Positions 50,612-61,617 of a DNA stretch of 64,000 nucleotides are shown here, piece after piece. A program made the position numbers and the translations under genes. The DNA is taken from NCBI GenBank assembly GCA_029907355.1, contig JARYLZ010000001.1:1-64000 (forward strand), written 5' to 3'. Each line of letters begins with the position of its first letter. Within the stretch, counting starts at the first letter, position 1. The notes under the pieces are model-generated. The model saw only the letters and a list, made by a program, of their open reading frames with translations. It ran no database searches and was not told where the DNA came from. This stretch comes from Bacteroidota bacterium (GTDB lineage Bacteria; Bacteroidota; Ignavibacteria; SZUA-365).

Positions 50612-51889
50612 TCACGAAGCGTCGCTATACTTTCCCGGCGCTTTTTCTTCCCACACGCGGCAGATATTGATGATAGTAAGAACGGCTTTCTCCATGTCCT
50701 GGACACTGATCCATTCGCGCTTGCTGTGGAAACTGTGTTCCCCCGCGAAGATGTTCGGGCATGGAAGCCCCATATACGAGAGCCGCGCCCCGTCGGTCCC
50801 GCCACGGATGCTCCCGAAATGCGGGCTCAGACCGACCCGTTCGATGGCGATCCGAGCGTACTCGAGAACTTCCGGATGCTTCTCGAGGACGTAACGCATG
50901 TTCCGGTACGATTCCTCCACGGTGCATGAGACCGACGATTTCGGGTACTGGGCGGCCGTTTCATCCGCCAGTTGCCGGATGAATTTCTCCTGTTCGCGAA
51001 GCTCGTGCTCTTCGAATGAACGGAGGAGAAGCTTGATCGAGGTTTCCTCGACACCGCCGTTCACGACGTAAGGGTGGACGTACCCCTCTCTCCCATCGGT
51101 GGTTTCCGGCGACAGTCTGTCATGCGGAAGCTTTTCGATGAACGAAGCCGCTGCTTTGATACTGTTTACCAGCTTGCCTTTCGCGAAACCGGGATGGATG
51201 CTCACGCCTTTGAATATCACAGTCATGCTGTCGGCGCAAAACGTCTCGTGCTCGATGGATCCCGCTTTCTCTCCATCTACGGTGTAGGCGTACTTCGCAC
51301 CGAATTTATCGATGTCGAAATATTTCGTTCCTTGACCGACTTCCTCGTCAGGGGTGAAGCAAATCCGCACCGTCCCATGCTTCACCTCGGGGTGCGTGAC
51401 GAGAAAATGCGCGGCATCGATGATTTCGGCTATACCCGCCTTGTTGTCCGCACCCAAGAGCGTCGTACCGTCCGCCGTAACGATCGTCTCGCCGACTTTC
51501 TCTTTCAACTCCGGATTGTCTTGAACCGAGATGACGATTGATGGGTCGGCGGGAAGCACAATATCCTCGCCGTCGTAGTTTTCATGGAGGATCGGTTTGA
51601 CGTTCTCCCCGGATACCTCCGGCGAAGTATCCATGTGCGCGATGAAACCGATGACCGGTACGTTTCCCTTATTGATGTTGGCTGGGATAGTCGCCGTGAC
51701 ATACCCGTACTCATCCATGGTTGCATCTTCCAGTCCCATGCGTTTCAGTTCTTCGACGAGTACTCTCCCGAAGACGAGCTGTTTTTCCGTGCTCGGAAAC
51801 GTGTCCGATGTCTCGGAGGATTGTGTGTCGTACGTAACGTACCGGAGGAATCGTTCCAGACACGTGAAGGAATAATCGACTGGTTTCAT
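50612..51889 (-). CDS. pepT: Peptidase T (tripeptide aminopeptidase)
   Basis: 425 aa. 'VIGFIAHMDTSPEVSGENVKPILHENYDGEDIVLPAD', 'TLLGADNKAGIAEIIDAAHFL', 'IRICFTPDEEVGQGTKYFDIDKFGAKYAYTVDG'-type motifs. Confidence 0.96.
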   Translation of the reverse strand: MKPVDYSFTCLERFLRYVTYDTQSSETSDTFPSTEKQLVFGRVLVEELKRMGLEDATMDEYGYVTATIPANINKGNVPVIGFIAHMDTSPEVSGENVKPILHENYDGEDIVLPADPSIVISVQDNPELKEKVGETIVTADGTTLLGADNKAGIAEIIDAAHFLVTHPEVKHGTVRICFTPDEEVGQGTKYFDIDKFGAKYAYTVDGEKAGSIEHETFCADSMTVIFKGVSIHPGFAKGKLVNSIKAAASFIEKLPHDRLSPETTDGREGYVHPYVVNGGVEETSIKLLLRSFEEHELREQEKFIRQLADETAAQYPKSSVSCTVEESYRNMRYVLEKHPEVLEYARIAIERVGLSPHFGSIRGGTDGARLSYMGLPCPNIFAGEHSFHSKREWISVQDMEKAVLTIINICRVWEEKAPGKYSDAS

Positions 51890-51970
51890 ACGGCATACCG
51901 TTCAGAAAATGGGAAATGGTGAGGCTCGAGAGAAGGCGTCGATTCCACCCGGTCGCAGGTACCCGCGAGT

Positions 51971-53221
51971 TTATTCATAGCGAAGGGCTTCGATGGGGTC
52001 GAGGTTGGACGCTTTCCACGCGGGGTAGACACCGAAAACGATCCCGACCGCCGACGTAACCATCAATCCCACCAACGCCCAGCCGATGGGGAACACCGCA
52101 GGGATCTTGAGCAGCAACGCGATGATGTTTCCCCCGCCGACTCCGAGCATGATCCCGATGAGACCGCCCAGTTCGCAAATGACCACGGATTCGATGAGGA
52201 ATTGCCGGAGTATGCTCTTCTTTGTCGCACCGACCGCTTTGCGAATACCGATTTCCCGTGTCCGCTCTGTGACCGAAACGAGCATGATATTCATGATACC
52301 GATCCCCGCCGCAAGAAGAGCGATCGCGGATACCGCACCCGTGCCGATCCGTATGATCGAAGTCATGTTGTTCACTTCCGAGATGAGCGTCTCGTTCGAA
52401 ACGATCTCGAAATCGTTCTCCTCACCAGGAGGGACTTTGCGGATAGCCCGGAGAAGACCGATGATTTCGTCCGTCATGGCTTCGTAGGTCCGTTGATCCG
52501 CCGACTTCGCCTGTATCGCCACCCATCTCGACCTCCCGAATTCGGCGAGAAAGGTCGTCAGGGGGATGGCGACGAAATTGTCCATTTGACCCCCGAAGAG
52601 GCCGCCTTTCGATTCCGTGACACCGATGATTGTGTACATGCTGTTGCCGATCCGGATCCTCTTGCCGAGAGGGTCTTCATTCGGGAACAAGAAGCGCACG
52701 ATGCCCGGCCCGATGACCACATACCTGCGCGCCAGCTGGAGATCGTTCTCGTTGAACATTCTCCCTTCGGCGATGTTCCGGTTCTCGGTGTAAACGATCT
52801 CGGGGGTAGTCCCGTCGACGGAGATGTCCGGATTCGTTTTCTTGTTCCGGTAAGTCAGTTGGATCGGCCAGTAACTCGATTGTACGCAGACGTATTTCGC
52901 AAGGCGGGAGTTCCCGCGGACGTACATTCCCTGTTCGACGGTGATATCTTTCCTGTTACGGTACTTGTTCCGGGCATCCGGACCATGCCTCAGCGCAGGG
53001 TACTTCTGAACGTTCAACGTGTTCGAACCGAGAATATTGAAACTCGAAACGATCGTATCCTGAAGGACGCTGATGCCCGTCATGACGCCGATGAACGAGA
53101 ACACGCCGATGACGACACCCAGCAACGTGAGGAAAGCGCGCAGCTTATTGGATTTCAGCGCGGCAAATGCCATGCTGATTGTTTGCTGGAAATCGATCGT
53201 TCTCATCGTCGGTCTGAACAT
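51971..53221 (-). CDS. ABC transporter permease (MacB/FtsX family)
   Basis: 416 aa. 'FAALKSNKLRAFLTLLGVVIGVFSFIGVM', periplasmic MacB_PCD-like region, 'GIMNIMLVSVTERTREIGIRKAVGATKKSILRQFLIESVVICELGGLIGI'. Confidence 0.93.
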   Translation of the reverse strand: MFRPTMRTIDFQQTISMAFAALKSNKLRAFLTLLGVVIGVFSFIGVMTGISVLQDTIVSSFNILGSNTLNVQKYPALRHGPDARNKYRNRKDITVEQGMYVRGNSRLAKYVCVQSSYWPIQLTYRNKKTNPDISVDGTTPEIVYTENRNIAEGRMFNENDLQLARRYVVIGPGIVRFLFPNEDPLGKRIRIGNSMYTIIGVTESKGGLFGGQMDNFVAIPLTTFLAEFGRSRWVAIQAKSADQRTYEAMTDEIIGLLRAIRKVPPGEENDFEIVSNETLISEVNNMTSIIRIGTGAVSAIALLAAGIGIMNIMLVSVTERTREIGIRKAVGATKKSILRQFLIESVVICELGGLIGIMLGVGGGNIIALLLKIPAVFPIGWALVGLMVTSAVGIVFGVYPAWKASNLDPIEALRYE

Positions 53222-53794
53222 GATGAAGGAAAGATAAGAATCTCCGGGGAGATAGTTACGTGCTCTTGTGCTCTTTCTCCGGAAGAACCCCGCTTCGCCG
53301 GTAGAAAAGCAATAGTGACGAGACGGGTGGATGTTCGTTTCGATTCGACAATGCGAGCAGGCAGGGAACTTGGGCCTCGGAATGTTTTTTCCCTGTTTCT
53401 CGAGGGAACAGGATTAGACACCAGCTCTTGCACTCGGAACCAAGGAATTCCAGACTGCTTTCAAGGGGTCTTCTGAAAAGGGGATTCACGGCATTGTAGA
53501 AAAAACTCGTTTCAGGAAACGCCTTGAAATGTGCCTCACGAAATCATCGACCTTGTCCAATACTCTTTCGTTCGAGGTCCACCACCTTGCATCGTGAGAA
53601 TCGATCTCGTGTATCGCGGAAGATCGAGAGGTGGACATCCATCCCCGTTTTTGAAGAACATGCAAGGTATTTCTGATGGGATGATTGTCTTTTTTATTTT
53701 CGGCTACCATTATAAGCCATGATGGGATATGGGCATTCCCATCATGAGCATCCATCGTGAGCCGACTTATACACATCTTCTTCGAGAAACGTCC

Positions 53795-56700
53795 ATGAGA
53801 CCGCTCCCAACGATCCCCATAGGGACAACGAGTACGGTATCCATCCTCGCTTTTCTCGCTCTCCTCCTGAATTGCTCCCAAGCGCAGTTGTTCGAGATTC
53901 CGTTCGAAGAGAGGGTTGGGCGATCGACGCTTATCATTGAGGGGATGGTGACGGAACAGTTCTCCTTCTGGGATGAACGTCATGAAATGATCTACACATC
54001 GAACCTCGTCCGTGTGACCAAAGTGTTCGTGGGTGAGTTCTCCGGAACTGCGATCGAAATCGTGACCGAAGGGGGGCAGGTGGGTGACGTTTCTATCCGT
54101 TTCACGGAAACACTCGAACTGTTCCCCCATGATGCAGGGATATTCTTCTGCGAGCCGACGCGAATCCGATCCGGGAGAACGGTGGACAGTGATCTTCATA
54201 TGCAGGCGTTCGGGAGCCTCCAAGGTTTTATCCGACGCAACTTCGACGGATCCGGGGGAAGTCCCTTTCTCTCTTGGGATCACTACGACCCGGAGGTCTA
54301 CAACGATCTCGTGCGGTTGACGGGTAAGGGGTACCGTGAGATTGCTCCCTTTCAACACATCGGGAAATCCACGGGAGGAGGGAAAGGCAGAACCGTCCTC
54401 ACCGCCCCGCTCATCTCCTCGATCGTCCCCCAGATGAGAAGTGCGGGAACGGACAGCACGATCACGATCGCGGGTTCGAAGTTCAATCCCATACGGGGGA
54501 CGGGGAATGTACTTTTCAAGAACGCGGACGATGGAGGGGCTTCGTATATCGCACCGGCTTCAACGGAATACCTCGTCTGGAGCGATACATCCATCGTCGT
54601 CCGTGTCCCGACTCAAGCGGGCAGTGGCGTCATCAAGGTGGCAAATAGCGACCCCGATACGACGACAAGTTCTGTCACGCTCACCATCCCTTATGCCCTG
54701 CTCAACGCGACATTCAGCGGAAAACCGACAACGACCCGATTCATCTCCCGGAATCCGAATGGTGGGCTTTCATGGAGAATGAACACTGCCTTTTCGACTG
54801 CCACACTTGCACGAGACGCTTTTCTGCGCGCTATGAAAAAGTGGCGATGTTCCGTCTCCGCCTATGGCGGTGTCCACTGGGATCTCGGTCCGGCGACCGC
54901 TGCGGACGTGGTCGCTTACGATGGCGTCAATGTCGTCCGGTTCGATATCGGTAACGAACTTCCACCGGGAATACTAGGCCGCTGTACGTCGTATTACTCG
55001 TTCATCGCTTGCGGGACCGATTCCGGCGCCGTCGTTACGGAACTCGATATCGTGTTTGACGGGGGGGCCTCGTGGTACTTCGGGACGGGTACGCCGGGCG
55101 GGTCGCAGTACGATTTCGAATCCGTCTCGCTCCACGAACTCGGCCACGCACATCAACTCGCCCATGTCATCAGCAACGGGGCGGTGATGCACTATGCAAT
55201 ACCACCCGGCGCAACCCGCCGAACGCTTTCGTCTCCGGACACGGCCGCTGCGAACAACGTTCTCCGGAGAAGCATGGTCATCCCACTCTGCGGATTTGCA
55301 GGGATGAGCCCCGTGAAAGTTCTCGCCGAACCGGATACGGCCATTTGCATCGGTGGTTCAGTGAATCTCCGAGCTTACGGTGGCATGACCTATCTCTGGA
55401 ATACAGGGGCTTCCGACACGCTCCCGATGAAAACAGTCTCACCGACCGTCACGACGAGCTATATCGTGACCGTCACGAACGGATCTTGTTTCTCGGCAGC
55501 CGACACTGTCACGGTGGCGGTGAATCCTCTGCCGACGGCGAACGCCGGGTCGGATAAAGCCATCTGCACAGGGGACTCGACCTTGATCGGGTTCCCGACC
55601 GTAGACTCCGTCTCGACCGTGGGAACGGCTGTTGGGACGACTGCGATGTTCCCCTTCAGAACGAATGCGGAAGACCAACGGGCCCAGATGCTCTTCGAGG
55701 CGGGAGAACTTCACGCTGCCGGCATGCGCCGTGGTTACATCACTGCTGTCGCATTGAACGTGGCGGCTTCGGCGAATACGAAGCCGATGTCCAATTTCTC
55801 CGTTGCAATGAAGAACACGGCGGATACATCCCTTGCGACAGGCTTCCGAACGGGGATGAACACCGTTCTTTCTCTGACCGGTTATACACCTCAGGTCCGG
55901 TGGGATACACTCTATCTCGATTCAGCGTTTTTCTGGGACGGGGTGAACAACCTGGTTGTTCAGACGTGCTTTGACAACAGCGGCACACCGTCCTCGAGCG
56001 GTTACGGTGTCGCTGTTTCCCAGCATCCCGGATATCGTGTCACGTATAATTACGGCAACGGGGGCTGCTCGGCGAATTCCCAGTACATCAGTTTCTATCG
56101 TCCGCTCATGAAATTCATCTGGCAGCCGTACAATTACGCCTGGTACCCACGAACCGGCCTCCAGAGATCGATCGTCTCGAATCCCAAGGCTTCACCAGCG
56201 GTGACGACGACGTACATCCTTACCGTTTCCGATTCTTCTCTCTGCAGCGGAACGGATGACGCGATTGTCACGGTATTCCCCACGGATCCCACCACCCTGA
56301 GATGGACCGGTGCAGTCGATACCGGTTGGACCACGGTGGGGAACTGGGATGCGCCCTGTGCGGTCCCGTCTGCGGGTGACACCGTCATCATTCCAACCGG
56401 CACGGTCCCTCCTGTCACTATCCCTCCTATTTCGCTGGGTTCTCTTATCCTGGACAATATCTCCGGTCTTCGACTGGCTGGAAATCTATCCATCGACGAT
56501 TCGCTTGTTCTCAAAGCCGGCCATATCCGCCTCGGATCCTATGATTTGAAAATCGGGGGATCCGGAGGTATTTCCGGGGGGTCTCCCACTGCTTTCATCG
56601 TCACGGATGGAACAGGCTTTTTAACGCAGGCCGAAATCGGTTCCGGAGGCAGGACGGGCTCGATCTTGTTCCCCGTGGGAGACAGTGCTTCCCGCTATTC

Positions 56701-57622
56701 CCCCCTCACCGTGTCGAACACGGGAACGGCGGATGAATTCCGTGCCCGCGTCTCCGGCACCGTCCTGTCCGGAGGGACCCTGGGTACCCCTCTCTCGAGT
56801 CATATCGTAGGAAAAACGTGGCACATCGGCGAATCCGTGAGCGGTGGCTCATCGGCAACTCTGACGTTCCAATGGGACGGTATCGTAGAACTCCCTTCCT
56901 TCAACCGTTCGAATTGCGCCGTCGCCCGTCATGACGGTTCGCTATGGACAACGGTCACATCCTACGCGCAGGCGCTCGGTTCAAATCCGTATACGAGAAC
57001 CGCATGGGGTGTGTCGGAGTTCGGACCGTTCGCCATCGGCGATCCCGCCTCGCCTCTCCCCGTTGAGATCGTGTCATTCACCGCCCGACCGTTCGACGGG
57101 AAAGTCATTCTCCATTGGATTACAGTATCGGAGTTGAACAGTCTTCGCTACGAGATCGAACGACGCACGGTAGGTGAAATGGGTTGGAATGCGGTCGGGT
57201 CCACCCCTGCTCGCGGCTTCAGCGATATGCCCGTCGAGTACTCTTTCATCGACCATCACCCACCACGGGACTTCGATCTGCAATACCGGTTACGTATGGT
57301 GGATCGGGACGGCAGTGCGGGATTCAGCGAAGTGCTCACCGTCAAAATTTCCCCTCTGAACGAAGTGACACTCCACCCTGCGAAACCCAACCCTTTCCGA
57401 TCGGTGACGGAAGTGTCCTTTTCGCTTCCCGAAGAAATGCCGGTGCATCTCGACCTTTTCGATGTCAACGGCCGCCGCGTTCGCACGCTTCTCAACGGCA
57501 TGCTGCAGGCAGGAGCGCATTCGTTTCTCTTCCGCGCGGAGGGGCTCCCGACGGGCATTTACCTGCTTGTCTTGAACACTACGCATGCCGTCCGCACGAG
57601 GAGAGTTCTCCTCGAACGTTGA
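53795..57622 (+). CDS. Secreted metzincin-like metalloprotease with IPT-like and Ig-like regions and T9SS C-terminal domain
   Basis: 'FESVSLHELGHAHQLAHVISNGAVMHYAIPPG' (HExxHxxxxxH plus Met-turn-like VMHY). 'PLISSIVPQMRSAGTDSTITIAGSKFNPIRGTGNVLFKN' is IPT/TIG-like. C-terminus 'LHPAKPNPFRSVTEVSFSLPEEMPVHLDLFDVNGRRVRTLLNG...GIYLLVLNTTHAVRTRRVLLER'. Confidence 0.82.
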   Translation: MRPLPTIPIGTTSTVSILAFLALLLNCSQAQLFEIPFEERVGRSTLIIEGMVTEQFSFWDERHEMIYTSNLVRVTKVFVGEFSGTAIEIVTEGGQVGDVSIRFTETLELFPHDAGIFFCEPTRIRSGRTVDSDLHMQAFGSLQGFIRRNFDGSGGSPFLSWDHYDPEVYNDLVRLTGKGYREIAPFQHIGKSTGGGKGRTVLTAPLISSIVPQMRSAGTDSTITIAGSKFNPIRGTGNVLFKNADDGGASYIAPASTEYLVWSDTSIVVRVPTQAGSGVIKVANSDPDTTTSSVTLTIPYALLNATFSGKPTTTRFISRNPNGGLSWRMNTAFSTATLARDAFLRAMKKWRCSVSAYGGVHWDLGPATAADVVAYDGVNVVRFDIGNELPPGILGRCTSYYSFIACGTDSGAVVTELDIVFDGGASWYFGTGTPGGSQYDFESVSLHELGHAHQLAHVISNGAVMHYAIPPGATRRTLSSPDTAAANNVLRRSMVIPLCGFAGMSPVKVLAEPDTAICIGGSVNLRAYGGMTYLWNTGASDTLPMKTVSPTVTTSYIVTVTNGSCFSAADTVTVAVNPLPTANAGSDKAICTGDSTLIGFPTVDSVSTVGTAVGTTAMFPFRTNAEDQRAQMLFEAGELHAAGMRRGYITAVALNVAASANTKPMSNFSVAMKNTADTSLATGFRTGMNTVLSLTGYTPQVRWDTLYLDSAFFWDGVNNLVVQTCFDNSGTPSSSGYGVAVSQHPGYRVTYNYGNGGCSANSQYISFYRPLMKFIWQPYNYAWYPRTGLQRSIVSNPKASPAVTTTYILTVSDSSLCSGTDDAIVTVFPTDPTTLRWTGAVDTGWTTVGNWDAPCAVPSAGDTVIIPTGTVPPVTIPPISLGSLILDNISGLRLAGNLSIDDSLVLKAGHIRLGSYDLKIGGSGGISGGSPTAFIVTDGTGFLTQAEIGSGGRTGSILFPVGDSASRYSPLTVSNTGTADEFRARVSGTVLSGGTLGTPLSSHIVGKTWHIGESVSGGSSATLTFQWDGIVELPSFNRSNCAVARHDGSLWTTVTSYAQALGSNPYTRTAWGVSEFGPFAIGDPASPLPVEIVSFTARPFDGKVILHWITVSELNSLRYEIERRTVGEMGWNAVGSTPARGFSDMPVEYSFIDHHPPRDFDLQYRLRMVDRDGSAGFSEVLTVKISPLNEVTLHPAKPNPFRSVTEVSFSLPEEMPVHLDLFDVNGRRVRTLLNGMLQAGAHSFLFRAEGLPTGIYLLVLNTTHAVRTRRVLLER

Positions 57623-57851
57623 CTCGGGAAGTGAAAAGCATGAGCCGTTTCCGACACGGCCCCTCATCGGCGGAAACGAGGCATGGTGATACGATTTACA
57701 GACAAGATGTAGCGTCGTTTCTCCCCCTTTGCGAACGGCCGTAAAGGTCCCGGTCGGTCCCCTTTCCTTTTACCGGGTCAAGGGAAATGATATTTTTTCA
57801 TTTCGATGTGGGCTGTGCGCACACCGCTTTTTAAGACATCGGAGCAAGAGC

Positions 57852-60470
57852 ATGCGCTATCCTTTTGTGGAAATCGAGGCTCGATGGCAATCCTACTGGG
57901 AAGAGAAGAAAACATTCCGCGCGATCGAGGATCCTGCCAAACCGAAATACTATGTCCTCGACATGTTCCCTTATCCATCGGGTGCAGGTCTTCATGTGGG
58001 TCACCCCGAAGGGTACACGGCGACGGATATCGTGGCACGGTACATGCGTATGCGCGGGTTCAATGTCCTTCACCCGATGGGGTGGGACGCTTTCGGTCTT
58101 CCCGCTGAACAGTACGCTGTGAAAACAGGCACACACCCGGCAATCGAAACGCGGAAAAATATCGACACTTTCCGCAGACAATTGAAAATGCTTGGGTTTT
58201 CCTATGACTGGGACCGCGAAATCAACACGACTGACCCTTCATACTACAAGTGGACCCAGTGGATTTTTTGCCAGCTTTATAAAAAAGGTCTTGCGTATCT
58301 CGCCGAGGTGCCCGTGAACTGGTGCCCTGAACTCGGTACGGTTCTGGCCAATGAGGAGGTCCCCGAACAGGTTGAAAAAGGGTACACGGTGGTTCGAAAA
58401 CCCATGCGCCAGTGGATGTTGCGCATCACGGCGTACGCGGAGCGTCTCTTGGCGGACTTGGACATGCTCGCGTGGCCGGAAAACCTCAAAGAGATGCAAC
58501 GCAATTGGATCGGTCGCTCTGAAGGTGCGGAAGTGGTCTTCCGTGTCGACGCCCACGATCTTGATATCCGTGTTTTCACAACACGGCCCGATACGCTTTG
58601 GGGCGCGACCTACATGGTGCTCGCACCGGAACACCCCGCCGTCCCTCTCGTCACGACCGTCGAAAGGAAACAAGAAGTAGAACGATACATCGAGGAATCG
58701 GCTCGGAAGAGCGATCTCGAGAGAACCGATCTCGTCCGAGAAAAAACGGGTGTATTCACGGGTTCATACGCGCTGAATCCCGTCAATGAAAAGTTGATAC
58801 CTATTTGGATAGCCGATTATGTCCTGATGAGTTACGGAACAGGGGCCATTATGGCGGTTCCTGCTCATGACCAGCGCGATTGGGAATTCGCGAGAAAATT
58901 CGACCTCCCGATCATACAGGTCGTCTCCGGTCCCGGTTGCAACATCGAAGAATGCGCGTACGAAAACACGGAAGAGGGCGTTTCGGTGAACTCGGGGTTC
59001 ATTACCGGCATGAATTCCCGGCAAGCTTGCGAAAAAGTGATCGCATGGCTCGAGGAAAAACGATTGGGAAAACGATCGGTCCAGTACAAGCTCCGCGACT
59101 GGCTGTTCTCCCGTCAACGGTACTGGGGCGAACCGTTCCCTGTCATCCATCTCGAAGACGGAACGCACAAACTCGTCCCCGAAGATCAACTCCCAGTCCT
59201 TCTGCCCGATGTGGAATCCTACAAACCTACGGGAACGGGCGAGTCCCCGCTTGCTGCCATCGAAGAATGGGTCAACACGACGGATCCCGAAACCGGAAAA
59301 CCGGCAAAGCGCGAAACGAACACGATGCCGCAATGGGCCGGCTCTTGCTGGTACTATTTGCGTTTCAAGGACCCGCATAATCAAAGCGCCTTCTGCGACC
59401 CCGAAAAAGAACGGTACTGGGGAGCAGTGGACCTCTATGTCGGCGGAACCGAACATGCAGTGCTCCATCTCATCTATGCACGGTTCTGGCACAAGGTGCT
59501 CTTCGATCTCGGGTATGTCTCTTCTCCTGAACCGTTCCTCCGCCTGGTGAACCAGGGGATGATTCTCGGTCCCATTGAGTACCGTCTGTTCCGTGATGAA
59601 CAAGGCATGCCTGTCTCCTTCGAGCACTTGGATGAAAACGGGGTCGATAGGCGCAATGGGGTGAAATATCGTTCTGAGCTGCTTGACGAGTCCGAAGTCG
59701 AAAAACACGGCGAACATTTCGTTTGGAAAAAAAACCCGGAGATCCGGCTTTTTGCACGTGCTTTCAAGATGAGCAAGAGCCGCGGAAACGTGATCAACCC
59801 TGATGCCGTCATCCGTCAGTACGGAGCGGACTCCTTTCGTATGTACGAGATGTTCATGGGACCGCTCGAACAGACAAAACCATGGAGCACGCGCGGTGTC
59901 GAAGGCGTATATCGCTTCCTCAATCGCACATGGAATCTCTTTACGGACGAGTCCAATCGCGACGAGGTTCGCTTGAACCCCGCCATCGTAGAAACACCGC
60001 CGGATGAGGAGACGAAACGCCTCTTGCACCGTACAATTCGCAAGGTGACGGAAGACATCGAGAACCTGCGTTTCAACACCGCTATTTCACAGTTGATGGT
60101 TTTCGTGAATGAAATGACGAAGCGAGCGGAACGACCCCGATCCGTTCTCGAAACGTTCGTCCTCCTTCTTTCACCTTTCGCCCCGCATCTCGCCGAGGAG
60201 TTGTGGAGCCTCCTCGGACATCCCGAAACACTGGCCTATGAACCTTGGCCTGTATTCAACCCCGAATGGACGGAGGATGAAACGGCCGAAATCGTCATCC
60301 AAGTGAACGGGAAGATCCGTGGGAAGATCACTCTCCCGAAAGGACTGCCACTTGAAGAGCTCGAGGAACGTGCTCGCTCGAATGAACGCATCGCCTCGTT
60401 GGTTGAAGGGAAATGCATCGTGAAAGTGATCGCCGTCCCCGACAAGCTCGTTAATTTTGTCGTTCGGTGA
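57852..60470 (+). CDS. leuS: Leucyl-tRNA synthetase
   Basis: 872 aa from ATG 57852. '[56 protein letters not shown]', '[13 protein letters not shown]'. Confidence 0.98.
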   Translation: MRYPFVEIEARWQSYWEEKKTFRAIEDPAKPKYYVLDMFPYPSGAGLHVGHPEGYTATDIVARYMRMRGFNVLHPMGWDAFGLPAEQYAVKTGTHPAIETRKNIDTFRRQLKMLGFSYDWDREINTTDPSYYKWTQWIFCQLYKKGLAYLAEVPVNWCPELGTVLANEEVPEQVEKGYTVVRKPMRQWMLRITAYAERLLADLDMLAWPENLKEMQRNWIGRSEGAEVVFRVDAHDLDIRVFTTRPDTLWGATYMVLAPEHPAVPLVTTVERKQEVERYIEESARKSDLERTDLVREKTGVFTGSYALNPVNEKLIPIWIADYVLMSYGTGAIMAVPAHDQRDWEFARKFDLPIIQVVSGPGCNIEECAYENTEEGVSVNSGFITGMNSRQACEKVIAWLEEKRLGKRSVQYKLRDWLFSRQRYWGEPFPVIHLEDGTHKLVPEDQLPVLLPDVESYKPTGTGESPLAAIEEWVNTTDPETGKPAKRETNTMPQWAGSCWYYLRFKDPHNQSAFCDPEKERYWGAVDLYVGGTEHAVLHLIYARFWHKVLFDLGYVSSPEPFLRLVNQGMILGPIEYRLFRDEQGMPVSFEHLDENGVDRRNGVKYRSELLDESEVEKHGEHFVWKKNPEIRLFARAFKMSKSRGNVINPDAVIRQYGADSFRMYEMFMGPLEQTKPWSTRGVEGVYRFLNRTWNLFTDESNRDEVRLNPAIVETPPDEETKRLLHRTIRKVTEDIENLRFNTAISQLMVFVNEMTKRAERPRSVLETFVLLLSPFAPHLAEELWSLLGHPETLAYEPWPVFNPEWTEDETAEIVIQVNGKIRGKITLPKGLPLEELEERARSNERIASLVEGKCIVKVIAVPDKLVNFVVR

Positions 60471-60538
60471 ATGCGACATGCAGTCCCTCTCCCAGTGTTC
60501 ATGGATCATGACCTCGGATCTCTCCATTAACTCGACGA

Positions 60539-61318
60539 GTGCGTGTCATGGATCTGTCAATGAAAGAATCATTTCTCGATCGCTGGGGAACATATTTCCC
60601 CGACGCCGCGCTTCCTCTCGCGTTTTTCTACTCGGACACGCCTTGCGGTGAGCTCTGCGGTCGGCGTTCGACGAGGTACCGGTGTCTCATCGCCGATGTC
60701 CAAGCGGCTCGAAAAGGCAAGACGGTTTGTCTCGACGAGGATGGTATCGCGTGCAGTGGGGGGAAACGATACCTTGGGTTCTCCCAAACTCTTCGGCCCC
60801 ATTTTGAGGAATTCCTCTCGTCCGGAATACCGGGTGAACTCGAGGGAGAACGATACAAGAAATCCCCCGACATCGTCGCACAACTCATGCAATCGCAACC
60901 CCCATTCACCGCACCGGCGAAATATGCCGTCTTCAAGCGGTGGGATATCCTCGAGCAAGGCGATAATCCCCTCATCGTTATCTTTTTCGCAACACCTGAT
61001 ATTCTCGCAGGTCTTTTCACCCTCGCGAACTTCGATGAAACGGATCCCTATGGCGTTATCACACCGATGGGGTCCGGGTGTTCCTCCATCGTGTACCGCC
61101 CTTACAGGGAACTGCTGTCGGACCATCCTCGTGCGGTTCTCGGAATGTTCGACGTCTCCGCGCGCCCTTATATCCCACATGATGAACTGAGTTTTGCCGT
61201 CCCCTGGCCGAAATTCCTTTCCATGTTCGAAAACATGGAAGAAAGTTTTCTCATAACGCATTCGTGGGAGAAGATCCGCCATCGCATTGCATCCACGAGC
61301 CGGGACGTTCCCGGCTGA
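60539..61318 (+). CDS. DUF169-like protein
   Basis: 259 aa. 'PLAFFYSDTPCGE...RCLIADVQAARKGKTVCLDEDGIACSGGKRYLGFS' and 'MGSGCSSIVYRPYREL' resemble DUF169. Confidence 0.7.
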   Translation: MRVMDLSMKESFLDRWGTYFPDAALPLAFFYSDTPCGELCGRRSTRYRCLIADVQAARKGKTVCLDEDGIACSGGKRYLGFSQTLRPHFEEFLSSGIPGELEGERYKKSPDIVAQLMQSQPPFTAPAKYAVFKRWDILEQGDNPLIVIFFATPDILAGLFTLANFDETDPYGVITPMGSGCSSIVYRPYRELLSDHPRAVLGMFDVSARPYIPHDELSFAVPWPKFLSMFENMEESFLITHSWEKIRHRIASTSRDVPG

Positions 61319-61617
61319 CCGAACCCTTTTCAGCGGTCGCCGATTCAAAGCGAAGGAATGAAGTCGTTGCGGGGTTGTCTTCCATTCTACGGCTCGCGGT
61401 AAAACGATGGATATGATACCTGCTTGCTTTTCGAGAGGGGGGAGGGGGTTTATCGCATAAGTTATCAACGCACAACCAATCCACTGGGAGAGAATATCAG
61501 GACGACCCTCCATTTGCCGAAGCCGATCTGGCTTGGTGGTATTGATTGCGCAATAGCGGTGTATTCGCTAGCTTGGGAAGCGAGAATCAATATGTTCAAA
61601 ATGTCGCATATTACGGT

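Noticed and set aside
53486-54358. 290-aa minus-strand ORF
   Set aside because: Mostly antisense to the T9SS metalloprotease gene. No family signature.
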